From Paracholeplasma manati (GTDB lineage Bacteria > Bacillota_I > Bacilli_A > Acholeplasmatales > UBA5453): a stretch of DNA of 64,000 bases. Shown here piece by piece: positions 8,431 through 17,302 of the stretch (position 1 is its first letter; every line of letters begins with the position of its first letter). The notes beneath the pieces were generated by a model. The model worked only from the letters and a program-made list of their open reading frames with translations. It was not told the DNA's origin and did not search any database. Where the stretch lies: the NCBI RefSeq assembly GCF_025742995.1, contig NZ_JAOVQM010000001.1:62001-126000 (forward strand). Direction: 5' to 3'. A program made the translations under genes and the position numbers.

Positions 8431-9933
8431 TTAAATCATGTACTGGATAATATCTTGTTCTGATAGTTGTTCACTTCTGTAAAACTCTTTGGTTATCTCA
8501 TTGTTTTTCATAATGATAATACGATCCGACATCCCAATTAGTTCTGGCAATTCTTCACTAATCATTAAGATGGATTTACCTTGTTTTTTCATTTGATACA
8601 TTAATTTATACATCGATTGTTTTACACCAACGTCCACACCACGTGTTGGACATACCATGATAATCACTTCTGAATTTCTTGAAGTCCATTTCGCGAAAGA
8701 TACTTTTTGTTTGTTGCCACCACTTAAGGTATTCACAATCTGTGATACATTTCGAGCTTTTATACTGTAAAAGTTCATTTCCTTTTTACTGATTTTCTTC
8801 TCTTTAAGTGGATTAACAAAACCAAATTTCTTTAACTGGCTCAGTGAAGGCAAAACGATATTTTCTAGTATAGATGCTTTTAGTACAACAGCCTCTTCAT
8901 CACGATTTTTCGAGATAAAACCGATGTCTTTAGTGATTGCATCATGTGGATTTTTGACAATTTGTCCATGTCGTAATACTTCACCTTCGTCAGGTGTTTC
9001 TAGTCCAAATGCTGCACGGGCAATGATATGCATTCCCGAACCATTTAAGCCTCCGAAGCCGAGAATTTCACCTTTATGCAATTGAAATGAAATACGTTTC
9101 AAATCACCAACACTGACGTTATTAAACTCTAATGCGACGTCAGGTGAACAACTATAATCATAATCTTTTCTATAATATTCATCACCGATATCCCTACCGA
9201 CCATCAAAGTTCTTATCCGTTGAACCACATCATTTTTATGCATGTCTTCAGGTTCTAAATGACCAACAATCTGCCCATCCCTTAAAACAGAAAGATGGGT
9301 ACATTGCGAGATAATTTCATTGATGTCATGTGAAATAAAGATGACACTCTTACCTTCTTGTTTAAATCTCTGCATGATTTTATAGACTAAATCACGACCT
9401 TCATGGGAAATAGCTGTTGTAGTCTCGTCTAAAATCAATATTTCTAAGTCGTCGCGCATACAACGTGCAATTTCGATCAATTTACAATCCTCATAATTAT
9501 ATTTATTGATCATATCAGTCGCATTTATATGGTTTATACCAAGTTTTTTAAGTAATTCGCTAGCAGCTCTGTTCATTTTATTTTTGTCTAAAATTCCGAA
9601 CTTTGTGAAAAGGTCAAAGTTACCAGCATATATATTTTCTGCTACCGTTACGTTCTTAATAGTAGATGCCTCTTGAAGCACCATACCAATACCAAACTTT
9701 TGAGCTTCTGCCATGCTTTGGGGTTGCCATAATGCATTTCGAAAATACATCTTACCATCTGATTGTCTTTGCATACCTGAAATGATAGAGGTAATTGTAG
9801 ATTTTCCACTACCATTTTCGCCAACCAATCCCCTAATTTCCCCATTATAAAATGAGACATCTACGGATTTCAAAGCTTTTGTTGGTCCAAAGTTTTTGCT
9901 CATTTTTAAAATCTTCATTAAAGGCTCATGCAT
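8431..9933 (-). CDS. ABC sugar importer ATPase, double nucleotide-binding domain (RbsA/MglA type)
   Basis: 500 residues, the usual length for the fused ATPase of ribose/galactose-type importers. The first domain has Walker A GENGSGKST (near 37-45) and Walker B LEILILDETT. Its signature is unusual, NYEDCKLIEIARC in place of LSGGQ. The second domain has LSGGNKQKVSFAKW and Walker B EVIIMVCPTRGVDVG, but its P-loop is GFGGLNGSGMHI, where Walker A lysine and threonine are missing, as is common in the degenerate half of this family. ATP hydrolysis should therefore depend on the first site, with the signature of the second domain. Start ATG at 9933 follows AGGGAG. Confidence 0.9.
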   Translation of the reverse strand: MHEPLMKILKMSKNFGPTKALKSVDVSFYNGEIRGLVGENGSGKSTITSIISGMQRQSDGKMYFRNALWQPQSMAEAQKFGIGMVLQEASTIKNVTVAENIYAGNFDLFTKFGILDKNKMNRAASELLKKLGINHINATDMINKYNYEDCKLIEIARCMRDDLEILILDETTTAISHEGRDLVYKIMQRFKQEGKSVIFISHDINEIISQCTHLSVLRDGQIVGHLEPEDMHKNDVVQRIRTLMVGRDIGDEYYRKDYDYSCSPDVALEFNNVSVGDLKRISFQLHKGEILGFGGLNGSGMHIIARAAFGLETPDEGEVLRHGQIVKNPHDAITKDIGFISKNRDEEAVVLKASILENIVLPSLSQLKKFGFVNPLKEKKISKKEMNFYSIKARNVSQIVNTLSGGNKQKVSFAKWTSRNSEVIIMVCPTRGVDVGVKQSMYKLMYQMKKQGKSILMISEELPELIGMSDRIIIMKNNEITKEFYRSEQLSEQDIIQYMI

Positions 9934-9957
9934 AATTATTCTCCCTATTATTATGGG

Positions 9958-10836
9958 TTATTTTAATACCCATTTAGGTGTATCGATTAACTCTTTTTGA
10001 AATTGTAAATAGTATGGATTAAGATTATTATTATACGATTTATCTATGAATGGGACGAAGGCTTTTTGATAGAAATCTTTCCAGCTATTTGTCTCATTAT
10101 TTGGAATAATAGGATAGAAAAAGACATCATTTAAATCTGCTGCAACACGATCATTTAGGGAATCTCCTAGCATAATAATGTTTTGTTTGTTATATTTAAG
10201 GGACAACTGCGCAATACAAGCTTCTTTTGTGCCTTGTTCTTGTCCAGCAACACCATGTAAATATTGCATCATGTTTTGTTCTTCCCACTCTCTCACAATG
10301 GTGTCAAAAGGGGTAGAAGAAACAATCACAATATCGGCTTTTTTGGATATTTTTTCTAATGTTTTGTGTACATATGGAAAAGGCTTCACATTTTTTACCA
10401 TACGTTTGATATTTTCATCAACTTCTTTAGACCAAGCCAATGTTTGTAATATGATTGGATTAGGATTTGTTTGCATATTTATATAATCAACCAATCCTTT
10501 AGTACTTAAATTGTCTGTTTCTTTAGCCCAGTTAATTAAAGGGGTTAAGTCAGCAATTTCAATACCGCGTTCCAAGACACTTTGACGCGTTTTTAATAAT
10601 TCAAATGTTCGAATAAGTGCAAGAAATCTATTATAGCCTCTTGTCTTGGAGTATAAATTAACGAATTCTGCTGTTTCTCTAACATATTTTGAAATTCCTT
10701 GTAAGTTCCAAACGAGAACTGTTGCTGGAACAAAGCACTCTTTATGTTTCAATTCCATCGTATCAAATACGCATCCATCTGAATCTATACAAACCAGGAA
10801 TGGTTTGGTCGGTATTAATTTGTTTAAATCATTCAT
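9958..10836 (-). CDS. HAD-superfamily phosphatase of the sugar operon
   Basis: 292 residues. Motif I is CIDSDGCVFDT (residues 16-26), motif II the serine in IVIVSSTPFD, and motif III LGDSLNDRVAAD; together they define a magnesium-dependent HAD phosphatase. The cap between about residues 40 and 150 is helical (C1 type). It is embedded between the GH3 and ABC ATPase genes with gaps of 20 and 24 bases, so the product probably acts on a phosphorylated sugar from the imported substrate or on an inhibitory side product. A close named relative is not recognised. Confidence 0.8.
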   Translation of the reverse strand: MNDLNKLIPTKPFLVCIDSDGCVFDTMELKHKECFVPATVLVWNLQGISKYVRETAEFVNLYSKTRGYNRFLALIRTFELLKTRQSVLERGIEIADLTPLINWAKETDNLSTKGLVDYINMQTNPNPIILQTLAWSKEVDENIKRMVKNVKPFPYVHKTLEKISKKADIVIVSSTPFDTIVREWEEQNMMQYLHGVAGQEQGTKEACIAQLSLKYNKQNIIMLGDSLNDRVAADLNDVFFYPIIPNNETNSWKDFYQKAFVPFIDKSYNNNLNPYYLQFQKELIDTPKWVLK

Positions 10837-10856
10837 AGTATGACCTCAATGTATAT

Positions 10857-12644
10857 TTATAGTTTTGTATCTATCATGCCACAAAAAATATCCACTGGTG
10901 ATTTCCCTATGAAAGGTGATTCACCAAGTAATTTTTTGATCAATGCTTTAATTGTGTTGTCTTCACTATCATAACAATTAATGTACGTTTTGATTTGGGG
11001 CACATCAGCTAAATGAAATGGTGAATTAAATGATATAAAAATAGTTGGAATCTCATTAACATACCATGGTTTTTCATAGCCGCCTTTAAATGATGACCAT
11101 GTCAATCGATTGACAGTTTGCATTTCAGCATTGATATTTGCCAATATCAACACTAAGTCATAACTTTGTTTAAAGATTTCTACCGATGATTTTCCACCGT
11201 AAATAATGTTATTAATTTTTTCCGGGTTCTTCGTAAATTCGATAAATTCGTCGTTCGTCATTTTATCTACATCAGATATGAGTTTTTTTATTGGCGAATT
11301 ATAAATATCTACTTCAAATCGATACTTTTCAAGTTCATTCTTTAGAATATTACCGATATCTTTTTTCAAGCCTCCCTTGAGAAGTCTAATCATAGTGTTT
11401 TCATTTTCAAGTGGGACGAGTAAAATCTTCTTATATTTATTTGTTAATATGGGTAATATGTTTGGTTGTGTACTTTTACCAAGGGTGATTGCTCGATCAG
11501 CAATTTCATCACTTATTCTTTTAAACTCAATGTTATCAACAATGGTTGATTCACTACCTACTTGAGGATTTTTGTGTAATCCCAGTGATGCTTTTAATCC
11601 TAAAACACGTATCAAAGCGTCATTTAACCGAGTCATTGATAGTAATCCTGTTTGGAGTCCTTCTTTCATATAAAGAATGTCTTCTTCAATATCGTTATGA
11701 AACAAGAATAAATCACACCCAGCTTCAATGCACATCGGCACCAGTTCGCGTCTAGGTTTTCTTCCTGTAAGTCCAACCATATGTGAAGCATCTGAAATAA
11801 TTACACCATTAAATCCGAGTTTCTGACGTAATAAATCATGTAGTAATTCCTTTGATAAAGTTGCTGGTAAGTATTCCGTTTCCTTTAAAGAAGGGTTGAG
11901 TTCTTTTTGGTAAGATGGCAACATGATGTGTCCTGCCATAACAGCTTGAACACCTTCGTTGATTAATGTTTGATAAATTCTACCAAATGTTTCGTCCCAT
12001 TCTCGAGTAGACATACTATTAACCGATGAAGACAAATGATGATCTCGCTCATCAATACCATCACCAGGAAAGTGTTTGAGGGTACATGCAACATTGGATA
12101 ATTTTGCACCTTCCAAAAACGCCTTACTGAATTGAATGACTTGATCTGGATTTTCACCCCATGTCCGAGTTTGTATTATTGGATTTCTCCAGTTTTTACT
12201 CAAATCTACAATTGGAGAAAACAACATATTAGATCCAGATAACATCGCCTCTTGCGCGGCGATTCGTCCCAATTCAAAAGCATATTTTGGGTCTTGCGTC
12301 GCAGCTACTTTTATTTCAAAGCCAATAAAAGTACCATCCTCTACAGCCCCTTTACCTCCGTTTTCCGCATTGGATGCGATTAATAAAGGGATTTGTGCTT
12401 TGGACTGAAGAAATCTTACCATCTCTTTCAATTCTGTTGATTTTTTGGGACTATATCTAAAACCTGCTGCTTGCGTCCTTGATAGAGTGGATGTTAAATA
12501 TGCCTCATTATTTGTTGCTAACATTCCTATAAAGAGTTGTCCGATTTTTTGATCTAGTGTCATGCTTTCTAAAGTCTTATGCACCCAATCGATGTCTGTT
12601 TTAGATAAATTGAACGGTTTATTTGATAAATTAATCATATTCAT
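10857..12644 (-). CDS. Glycoside hydrolase family 3, NagZ-like beta-N-acetylhexosaminidase/beta-glycosidase
   Basis: 595 residues, cytoplasmic. The N-terminal TIM barrel (about 25-375) carries KHFPGDG (near 191-197), the substrate-binding lysine-histidine motif of NagZ-type enzymes, and the nucleophile aspartate in VIISDASHMVGL (near 283). A second alpha/beta domain follows (about 395-595), as in the two-domain Bacillus-type enzymes. The motif usually reads KHFPGHGD; here the second histidine is replaced by aspartate, so specificity may differ. It is the first gene of the sugar operon, divergent from the AraC regulator. Start is ATG 12644; an alternative ATG at 12638 has slightly better spacing to AGG. 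Confidence 0.85.
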   Translation of the reverse strand: MNMINLSNKPFNLSKTDIDWVHKTLESMTLDQKIGQLFIGMLATNNEAYLTSTLSRTQAAGFRYSPKKSTELKEMVRFLQSKAQIPLLIASNAENGGKGAVEDGTFIGFEIKVAATQDPKYAFELGRIAAQEAMLSGSNMLFSPIVDLSKNWRNPIIQTRTWGENPDQVIQFSKAFLEGAKLSNVACTLKHFPGDGIDERDHHLSSSVNSMSTREWDETFGRIYQTLINEGVQAVMAGHIMLPSYQKELNPSLKETEYLPATLSKELLHDLLRQKLGFNGVIISDASHMVGLTGRKPRRELVPMCIEAGCDLFLFHNDIEEDILYMKEGLQTGLLSMTRLNDALIRVLGLKASLGLHKNPQVGSESTIVDNIEFKRISDEIADRAITLGKSTQPNILPILTNKYKKILLVPLENENTMIRLLKGGLKKDIGNILKNELEKYRFEVDIYNSPIKKLISDVDKMTNDEFIEFTKNPEKINNIIYGGKSSVEIFKQSYDLVLILANINAEMQTVNRLTWSSFKGGYEKPWYVNEIPTIFISFNSPFHLADVPQIKTYINCYDSEDNTIKALIKKLLGESPFIGKSPVDIFCGMIDTKL

Positions 12645-12941
12645 GCCTGATTTCCATATCTTATTCGATTATGAAAGTCTAATTCCTCTCTTAATTAATT
12701 ATGCCTGTAATGGTTATTTTGTAAATGGTTATTTTTGCCACTCAATAATATGATAAACAAAGTATTGAAGGCACATTGGATTATGATCGATTTATTAATC
12801 TATGTTGTTCGAGTTGCAAGCAATACCATACTCGTCTTCTCTTACTCATAATGTCATTATAGCAAACGCTTACATTATTTCATATTGCATTATTTATACT
12901 TCTATATTGCATTTCTTCCATTCTTTTTATATACTGAGTGT
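12645..12941. other. Divergent control region between GH3 operon and AraC gene
   Basis: About 300 AT-rich bases with no gene. It holds the minus-strand TATAAT and cre-like site described separately, plus a plus-strand TATACT-like box near 12894-12899 that could serve the AraC gene. An AraC binding site is expected here but no clear direct repeat was identified. Confidence 0.6.
12856..12874 (-). promoter_or_regulatory. Sugar-operon extended -10 box overlapped by a cre-like CcpA site
   Basis: On the minus strand TGCTATAAT gives an extended -10 (TATAAT at 12856-12861). Directly upstream, TGTAAGCGTTTGCT (12861-12874) fits the cre consensus TGWAARCGYTWWCW at 13 of 14 positions. A CcpA-type protein bound there would block the promoter when preferred sugars are present. 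CcpA itself is not in the window. Confidence 0.6.
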
Positions 12942-13727
12942 ATGGCATACAATTATAACTTTAACAATTTTAAATTCTCACATAAGATCGATTTTCCAGA
13001 TTCTAAAATCGATAATTATGAAAAACACTCCCATGCTGTATTCGAGTTTTTATATTTCATTGAGGGTGAAGTTGATTTTTATATCGAGAGTAGAAAATAT
13101 ACTTTAAAACCCCATGACTTGTTGTTCATAAAACCCGGCGAACATCATCACATGATTATCATTAAGCCTGTTCGGTACGATAGAATGGTTATTCGCTTCC
13201 CAGAATACATCATACCTAATATTTTGTTATCCGATATAAACAGGAATACAAATGTTTATAATATCAAAGATACACCGTTGATACCTGTGCTTAAACGATT
13301 TGATGAGTATAACGAGTCGTTTACTGGAGACAGACTACAGTTAATGTTCTATACACTACTAACTGAATTACTCATTCTTTTTTCTTCGATTGATGGTAAC
13401 AATGGGGCAGAAGCGGAAATTATTGATGTGAACGTTTCTAACATTATCGATTACATTAATTCTAATATTAATCGTCAAATTTCTATCGATGACATCTGTA
13501 AACAATTTTTTTTATCTAAGTCAAAATTGTATAAGATATTTTTCGATGTCGTAAAAGTACCAATAGTTACTTATATTCGCAGCAAAAGAATCATTTTAGC
13601 GCACAAATTAATAACAGAGGGACACTCTCCTATCGAAATTTATGAAAGATGTGGTTACAGTCACTACTCCACATTTTATCGTACGTACTTAAAAGTGTTT
13701 GGTGTACCTCCTTCAAAAGGCCAATAA
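12942..13727 (+). CDS. AraC-family transcriptional regulator
   Basis: About 261 residues. The N-terminal half is a cupin/AraC-binding domain (HSHAVFEFLYFIEGEVDFYI, about residues 28-110, with the KPHDLLFIKPGEHH strand pair). The C-terminal half has two helix-turn-helix units (about 165-261), including ISIDDICKQFFLSKSKLYKIF and the closing CGYSHYSTFYRTYLKVFGVPPS signature. I start at ATG 12942 (MAYNYNF); the open frame reaches back to 12885 but the extra residues are hydrophobic and do not fit the family. Divergent from the GH3-led operon, so it probably senses the incoming sugar and activates that operon. A hairpin terminator follows. Confidence 0.88.
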   Translation: MAYNYNFNNFKFSHKIDFPDSKIDNYEKHSHAVFEFLYFIEGEVDFYIESRKYTLKPHDLLFIKPGEHHHMIIIKPVRYDRMVIRFPEYIIPNILLSDINRNTNVYNIKDTPLIPVLKRFDEYNESFTGDRLQLMFYTLLTELLILFSSIDGNNGAEAEIIDVNVSNIIDYINSNINRQISIDDICKQFFLSKSKLYKIFFDVVKVPIVTYIRSKRIILAHKLITEGHSPIEIYERCGYSHYSTFYRTYLKVFGVPPSKGQ

Positions 13728-13728
13728 C

Positions 13729-13767
13729 AAACACCTTCATATCAATCATGCATACGAAGGTGTTTTT
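13729..13767 (+). terminator. Terminator of the AraC gene
   Basis: AAACACCTTC (13729-13738) pairs with GAAGGTGTTT (13756-13765), 17-base loop, followed by further Ts. Confidence 0.75.
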
Positions 13768-13856
13768 ATATATTGATTATTCAAACTTATTAACTGTGAA
13801 AGTAGGTATTGTAGTGATATCTTATGAACAAATGTTTAAATCAAAATGCTTAATTT

Positions 13857-14813
13857 TTATTTAATTAAATGATATGCGTTTTTTCCTAACTTTTTTGCTT
13901 CATACAAAGCATCATCTGCTTTTTTTAATAAGGTTCTAATGGTCGGATGGTAATCATCATTAAAGATGACAACGCCAATGCTTGCAGTTAACTTAATCTC
14001 CCCAATTGGTGTTGTCCAATGGCTTAACAAATTCAACAAGCGCGACATATTGTGCTCAATCTGATCGGTTTGATCACACATTGGCAAGACAACTACAAAT
14101 TCATCTCCGCCTAGTCTGACAGGGTAACCATACTTGGTTTGGTTTGTAAAAGACTCTAGTTTAGAAGCAAACTCTTGTAAAATTTGATTTCCAACATCAT
14201 GACCAAAAGTATCATTGATAGACTTGAAATTGTCCAAATCCACCATTAATACAACCCCATGTTCATAAGGGGATTCATCAAAAAAACGATATAAATGTTG
14301 TCTATTGTAAATACCTGTTAAAGAATCTCTATACGCTAGATTTTCAAGTTCTAAATAATAGCTAAACATTTTCGCTAATTTTTGAAGTAAAATGACACTC
14401 TTGTTATCATAATGGTAGGCTTCACTGCTTGCAGCACAAAGTGTACCAAATCGAGTGCCATTCTTCATTGTAATTGGTATGCCCAAATAAGAAACTGCAT
14501 TGATATCATTGATGGTTTGTTTAACCTTTTCTAACCCTGAAGTACTTTGCAGGTTTTCAATAATCAGTGGTGCATCACTCCTATAGTCAATTAAGTTACA
14601 TATAGCATCTTCCACAGGAATGGTCGTGCCTTCTTCAAGGTGGATATTCAAATCATTTTTTTGAACTTTCAAAGTCACTTGAGTGAAATCATTGAGTGAG
14701 TTGATGTAAAGTGTTTGATTCGGTAAAATCTCAGAAGCTAAACTTAAAATGTCGCTTGCGAGCATATCAAAATTTTGATACGAAATAACTTCTTTAGTGA
14801 GTAAACTCTTCAT
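13857..14813 (-). CDS. GAF-GGDEF diguanylate cyclase
   Basis: About 318 residues, soluble. A GAF-like sensor (about 15-155, with DAICNLIDYRSDAPLIIENLQ and YLGIPITMKNGTRFGTLCA) precedes a GGDEF domain (about 160-318). The active-site loop is intact (RLGGDEFVVVLP, near 232-243), as is the upstream DLDNFKSINDTFGHDVGN, so it should make cyclic di-GMP. The RxxD inhibitory site that normally lies five residues before GGDEF is absent. Start at ATG 14813 (MKSLLTKE) follows GGGGGAG; the frame extends to 14858 without such a site. No c-di-GMP effector or phosphodiesterase is seen nearby. Confidence 0.88.
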   Translation of the reverse strand: MKSLLTKEVISYQNFDMLASDILSLASEILPNQTLYINSLNDFTQVTLKVQKNDLNIHLEEGTTIPVEDAICNLIDYRSDAPLIIENLQSTSGLEKVKQTINDINAVSYLGIPITMKNGTRFGTLCAASSEAYHYDNKSVILLQKLAKMFSYYLELENLAYRDSLTGIYNRQHLYRFFDESPYEHGVVLMVDLDNFKSINDTFGHDVGNQILQEFASKLESFTNQTKYGYPVRLGGDEFVVVLPMCDQTDQIEHNMSRLLNLLSHWTTPIGEIKLTASIGVVIFNDDYHPTIRTLLKKADDALYEAKKLGKNAYHLIK

Positions 14814-14972
14814 TGGTTTCTCCCCCAATCCTTTTGAAGTGATCCTGTTAGCAACCAAGGGTTAACAACTGGATATGTTAATTATTATACAGTACATCTT
14901 AATAATTCCTTATAAATTTGTTTCAAACGGTTCTTTATGGTCATAAATTTAATACTTATTTAAGAATAACGA

Positions 14973-15434
14973 TCATTTTAACCGCATTTTGAGGATTTGT
15001 TCATCGTCATCCATCTCATGGGTGTCTTCGAAACCACATGTAATATAGAACTGATAGGGCATAGGGTCATGCATTGTGCAAGTCACATACCAATAAGCCA
15101 TACCATCTTCTATCGCTTTTTGTTTGAGGATGTCGATGACCTGTTTTCCATAGCCTTTGTTTTGGTATGGTTTCGCAATCATGAATCGCCATAAAAAATA
15201 AGCGGGTTGGTCCGCTTCTGGAATATCATCGTCCTGGAGTGCCATCATCACAAACCCAATCGGTTCTTCATCTAAATAAATCGCTCTTGGCCATGCGCGT
15301 TCTAAATTTACATACGCTTGAGCGATAGACACCACATTCGGTGCGACGCTCTTCTTTTGGGATTCATCCAATGTATCCGATAATTGAATGATGGCTCTAA
15401 AATTATCAGGTGTGATTTCTCTTAAGGTAATCAT
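14973..15434 (-). CDS. GNAT N-acetyltransferase (SpeG/diamine type)
   Basis: 153 residues. The acetyl-CoA loop is FMIAKPYQNKGYGKQVIDILKQ (about 88-108), the GNAT motif A with Q/RxxGxG/A. The C-terminal YQFYITCGFEDTHEM is the usual GF end of the fold. Start ATG at 15434 follows AAGGAG. It resembles diamine/spermidine acetyltransferase-like GNATs (GFVMMALQDDD), but the substrate is not determinable. Divergent from the ASCH gene. Confidence 0.82.
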   Translation of the reverse strand: MITLREITPDNFRAIIQLSDTLDESQKKSVAPNVVSIAQAYVNLERAWPRAIYLDEEPIGFVMMALQDDDIPEADQPAYFLWRFMIAKPYQNKGYGKQVIDILKQKAIEDGMAYWYVTCTMHDPMPYQFYITCGFEDTHEMDDDEQILKMRLK

Positions 15435-15509
15435 GATATCATCTCCTTAGTTTATTGTAACATTTTTTCGTTATTTAGAGATGATATAATAAAGCGTGAG
15501 GTAATGCAT

Positions 15510-15965
15510 ATGAATGACATTCAATCTTTTTTTAATAGATTCATTGAACAATCCCATAGAGATTCCAATGCACGTTATGTCGATGTGTATCATTTTGAGC
15601 TCAACGAGTACTGGGCAAATGAATTGTTACGTTTGGTGCTCATTGGACAAAAGAAAGCTACAGCATCCAGTTACGACAGTTTCAAATTAGGCAATGAAAC
15701 CCTTCCCAAAAAAGGTGATTTAAATATCATCACCGATTTTGCAGGAAACCCTCGATGTGTGGTTGAAACCAAACAAATCACCATCCTGCCTTTTAAAGAT
15801 TTTACCTACGAAATTGTGAAACGTGAAGGTGAGGATGACAATTTAGAGTCTTGGCAACAAGGACACATCCGATTCTTTACAGCTGAAGGCAAAGCACTTG
15901 GATATACCTTTAGTGAGGATATGTTGGTTGTATTCGAAGATTTTGAAGTGGTCTATCAAGAATAA
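15510..15965 (+). CDS. ASCH-domain protein
   Basis: 151 residues that match the ASCH (ASC-1 homology) family of small beta-barrel RNA-binding proteins, in some cases amidohydrolases acting on modified nucleosides such as N4-acetylcytidine. The hallmarks are the GQKKATASSYDSF segment (about 49-61), which lines the ligand cleft with lysine and threonine, the PKKGDLNIITDFAGNPRCVVE strands, and the closing VVFEDFEVV. Start ATG 15510 is preferred over ATG 15504 because GAGGT lies at the right distance. Single-gene unit with a small hairpin behind it. Confidence 0.82.
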   Translation: MNDIQSFFNRFIEQSHRDSNARYVDVYHFELNEYWANELLRLVLIGQKKATASSYDSFKLGNETLPKKGDLNIITDFAGNPRCVVETKQITILPFKDFTYEIVKREGEDDNLESWQQGHIRFFTAEGKALGYTFSEDMLVVFEDFEVVYQE

Positions 15966-15993
15966 AACGGCATTTTTAGCCGTTGTCTTATTT
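15966..15993. terminator. Short hairpin between converging ASCH and pmbA genes
   Basis: AACGGC (15966-15971) pairs with GCCGTT (15979-15984). Only a broken T-rich tail follows, so it is a weak terminator. Confidence 0.45.
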
Positions 15994-17302
15994 ATTCACC
16001 TGAAATCACGAGTGATTCAACCAATACCGATGGGCTAGCAACCCCAGATAAATTGAACTTTAAATCACTACCTAAAGTGACTATATGGTTCATCATCTCA
16101 AAGAAATTACCTGAAACCACAATCATCTTAACAGCACGAACAATCTTGCCTTGTTCAATCTTTTGACCTGCTGCTTGTAAGCTAAATTCACCAGAAATGG
16201 TTTTAACACCGGCATGTAGTCCAATCAAATCAGTGATTAATACACCATCTTCTACCCCTTTAATCATATCTTCTAAAGAGGTATTGCCTGGTTGTAAAAC
16301 AAAGTTTGACATTTGGATAGAACCCCCAAAGCCATTGCCGGTTGGTTCCGTATTGAAAATCTTCGCTGTTTTTAAGTTATGGTTAAACCCGGTGAATACA
16401 CCATCTTTAACCACGTAGCGCTGTTGACATGCGACACCTTCATCATCAAATGGTACTTTGAAGAATGCATCTTGATGGAGTGGATCATTGACCAAATTGA
16501 TCTTTGAGTCAAAAATGGGTTTACCAACTTTATCTTTCAGTGGGGTGATGTTACGATATGCAGCTTCCCCAGAGAAAATGCTTGAAAACACATTTAAAAT
16601 GTCTGAGAACATTTCGTTGTTGAAGATCACTGGATAGGCTTTGGTTGGAATCGATTTACCACCCAGTTTCGCAAGCCCCATGTCTAAAGTCGTTTGAATC
16701 ATTTGATCCACATTGAAGTCTTCAAACTTCTTGGCTAACTTGATATCATAAGCGGTTTGGATATCGGATTCATCCTTTTTAAATACACCAATCGCGTAAG
16801 CATAAGCATAAGATTGTGTTCTTGATAGGTTTAATCCTTTGGAGTTCACTAAAGTAGTTACTGACGCAACTTCTTGGTACTGTGTGGTTTGAACTTGAGA
16901 TACGGCTGGATTTTTAAGTAAACCTTGTTCTAATTTTTTCAAGAGGTTGATTTTATCGATGACTGGTACAGCACTAAAATCAAACTTGTCTTCTTCAACC
17001 ACTGGATAGGATTTAGATCCTTCAAAAATGATGGCTGGTTCAACAACTGTCAATGCTTTCGCATTTTCAATCAATTGATTAAGCATATGATCCACGTTTT
17101 CTAAAGAGAGGTTTTCAAAACGTACAGTCGATAACTTGTTTTGATAAATCCCACGAATCGTGACCGATTCAACTTCGCTTTGAACGTGTTGATCCAATTT
17201 ATTTTGATAAACAGACAGCTTTAAACTTCTGTTCTTAACTGCGTATATTTCAAGGTCAGTGATGCCTTTATCTAACCCTAATTTTAACCATGTTTGATAC
17301 AT
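15992..17302 (-). CDS. pmbA: TldE/PmbA-type metalloprotease subunit
   Basis: 436 residues, the partner subunit of the TldD/TldE protease. It lacks the HExxxH zinc motif, as TldE does, while keeping the family signatures near the C-terminus (TGNGFGGSIQMSNFVLQPG, ISGEFSLQAAGQKIEQG). In E. coli the TldD-TldE heterodimer digests unfolded peptides and processes microcin B17 and CcdA. The start codon overlaps the tldD stop by one base (TAATG), which couples translation to give equal amounts. No peptide substrate gene is apparent next to the pair. Confidence 0.9.
   Translation of the reverse strand: MYQTWLKLGLDKGITDLEIYAVKNRSLKLSVYQNKLDQHVQSEVESVTIRGIYQNKLSTVRFENLSLENVDHMLNQLIENAKALTVVEPAIIFEGSKSYPVVEEDKFDFSAVPVIDKINLLKKLEQGLLKNPAVSQVQTTQYQEVASVTTLVNSKGLNLSRTQSYAYAYAIGVFKKDESDIQTAYDIKLAKKFEDFNVDQMIQTTLDMGLAKLGGKSIPTKAYPVIFNNEMFSDILNVFSSIFSGEAAYRNITPLKDKVGKPIFDSKINLVNDPLHQDAFFKVPFDDEGVACQQRYVVKDGVFTGFNHNLKTAKIFNTEPTGNGFGGSIQMSNFVLQPGNTSLEDMIKGVEDGVLITDLIGLHAGVKTISGEFSLQAAGQKIEQGKIVRAVKMIVVSGNFFEMMNHIVTLGSDLKFNLSGVASPSVLVESLVISGE

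Noticed and set aside
10178-10486. 102-codon frame on the plus strand inside the HAD gene
   Set aside because: Cysteine-rich random-like peptide opposite a clear HAD gene.
12802-13107. 101-codon frame overlapping the AraC gene start
   Set aside because: Overlaps the regulator's N-terminal domain in another frame, and no site for initiation.
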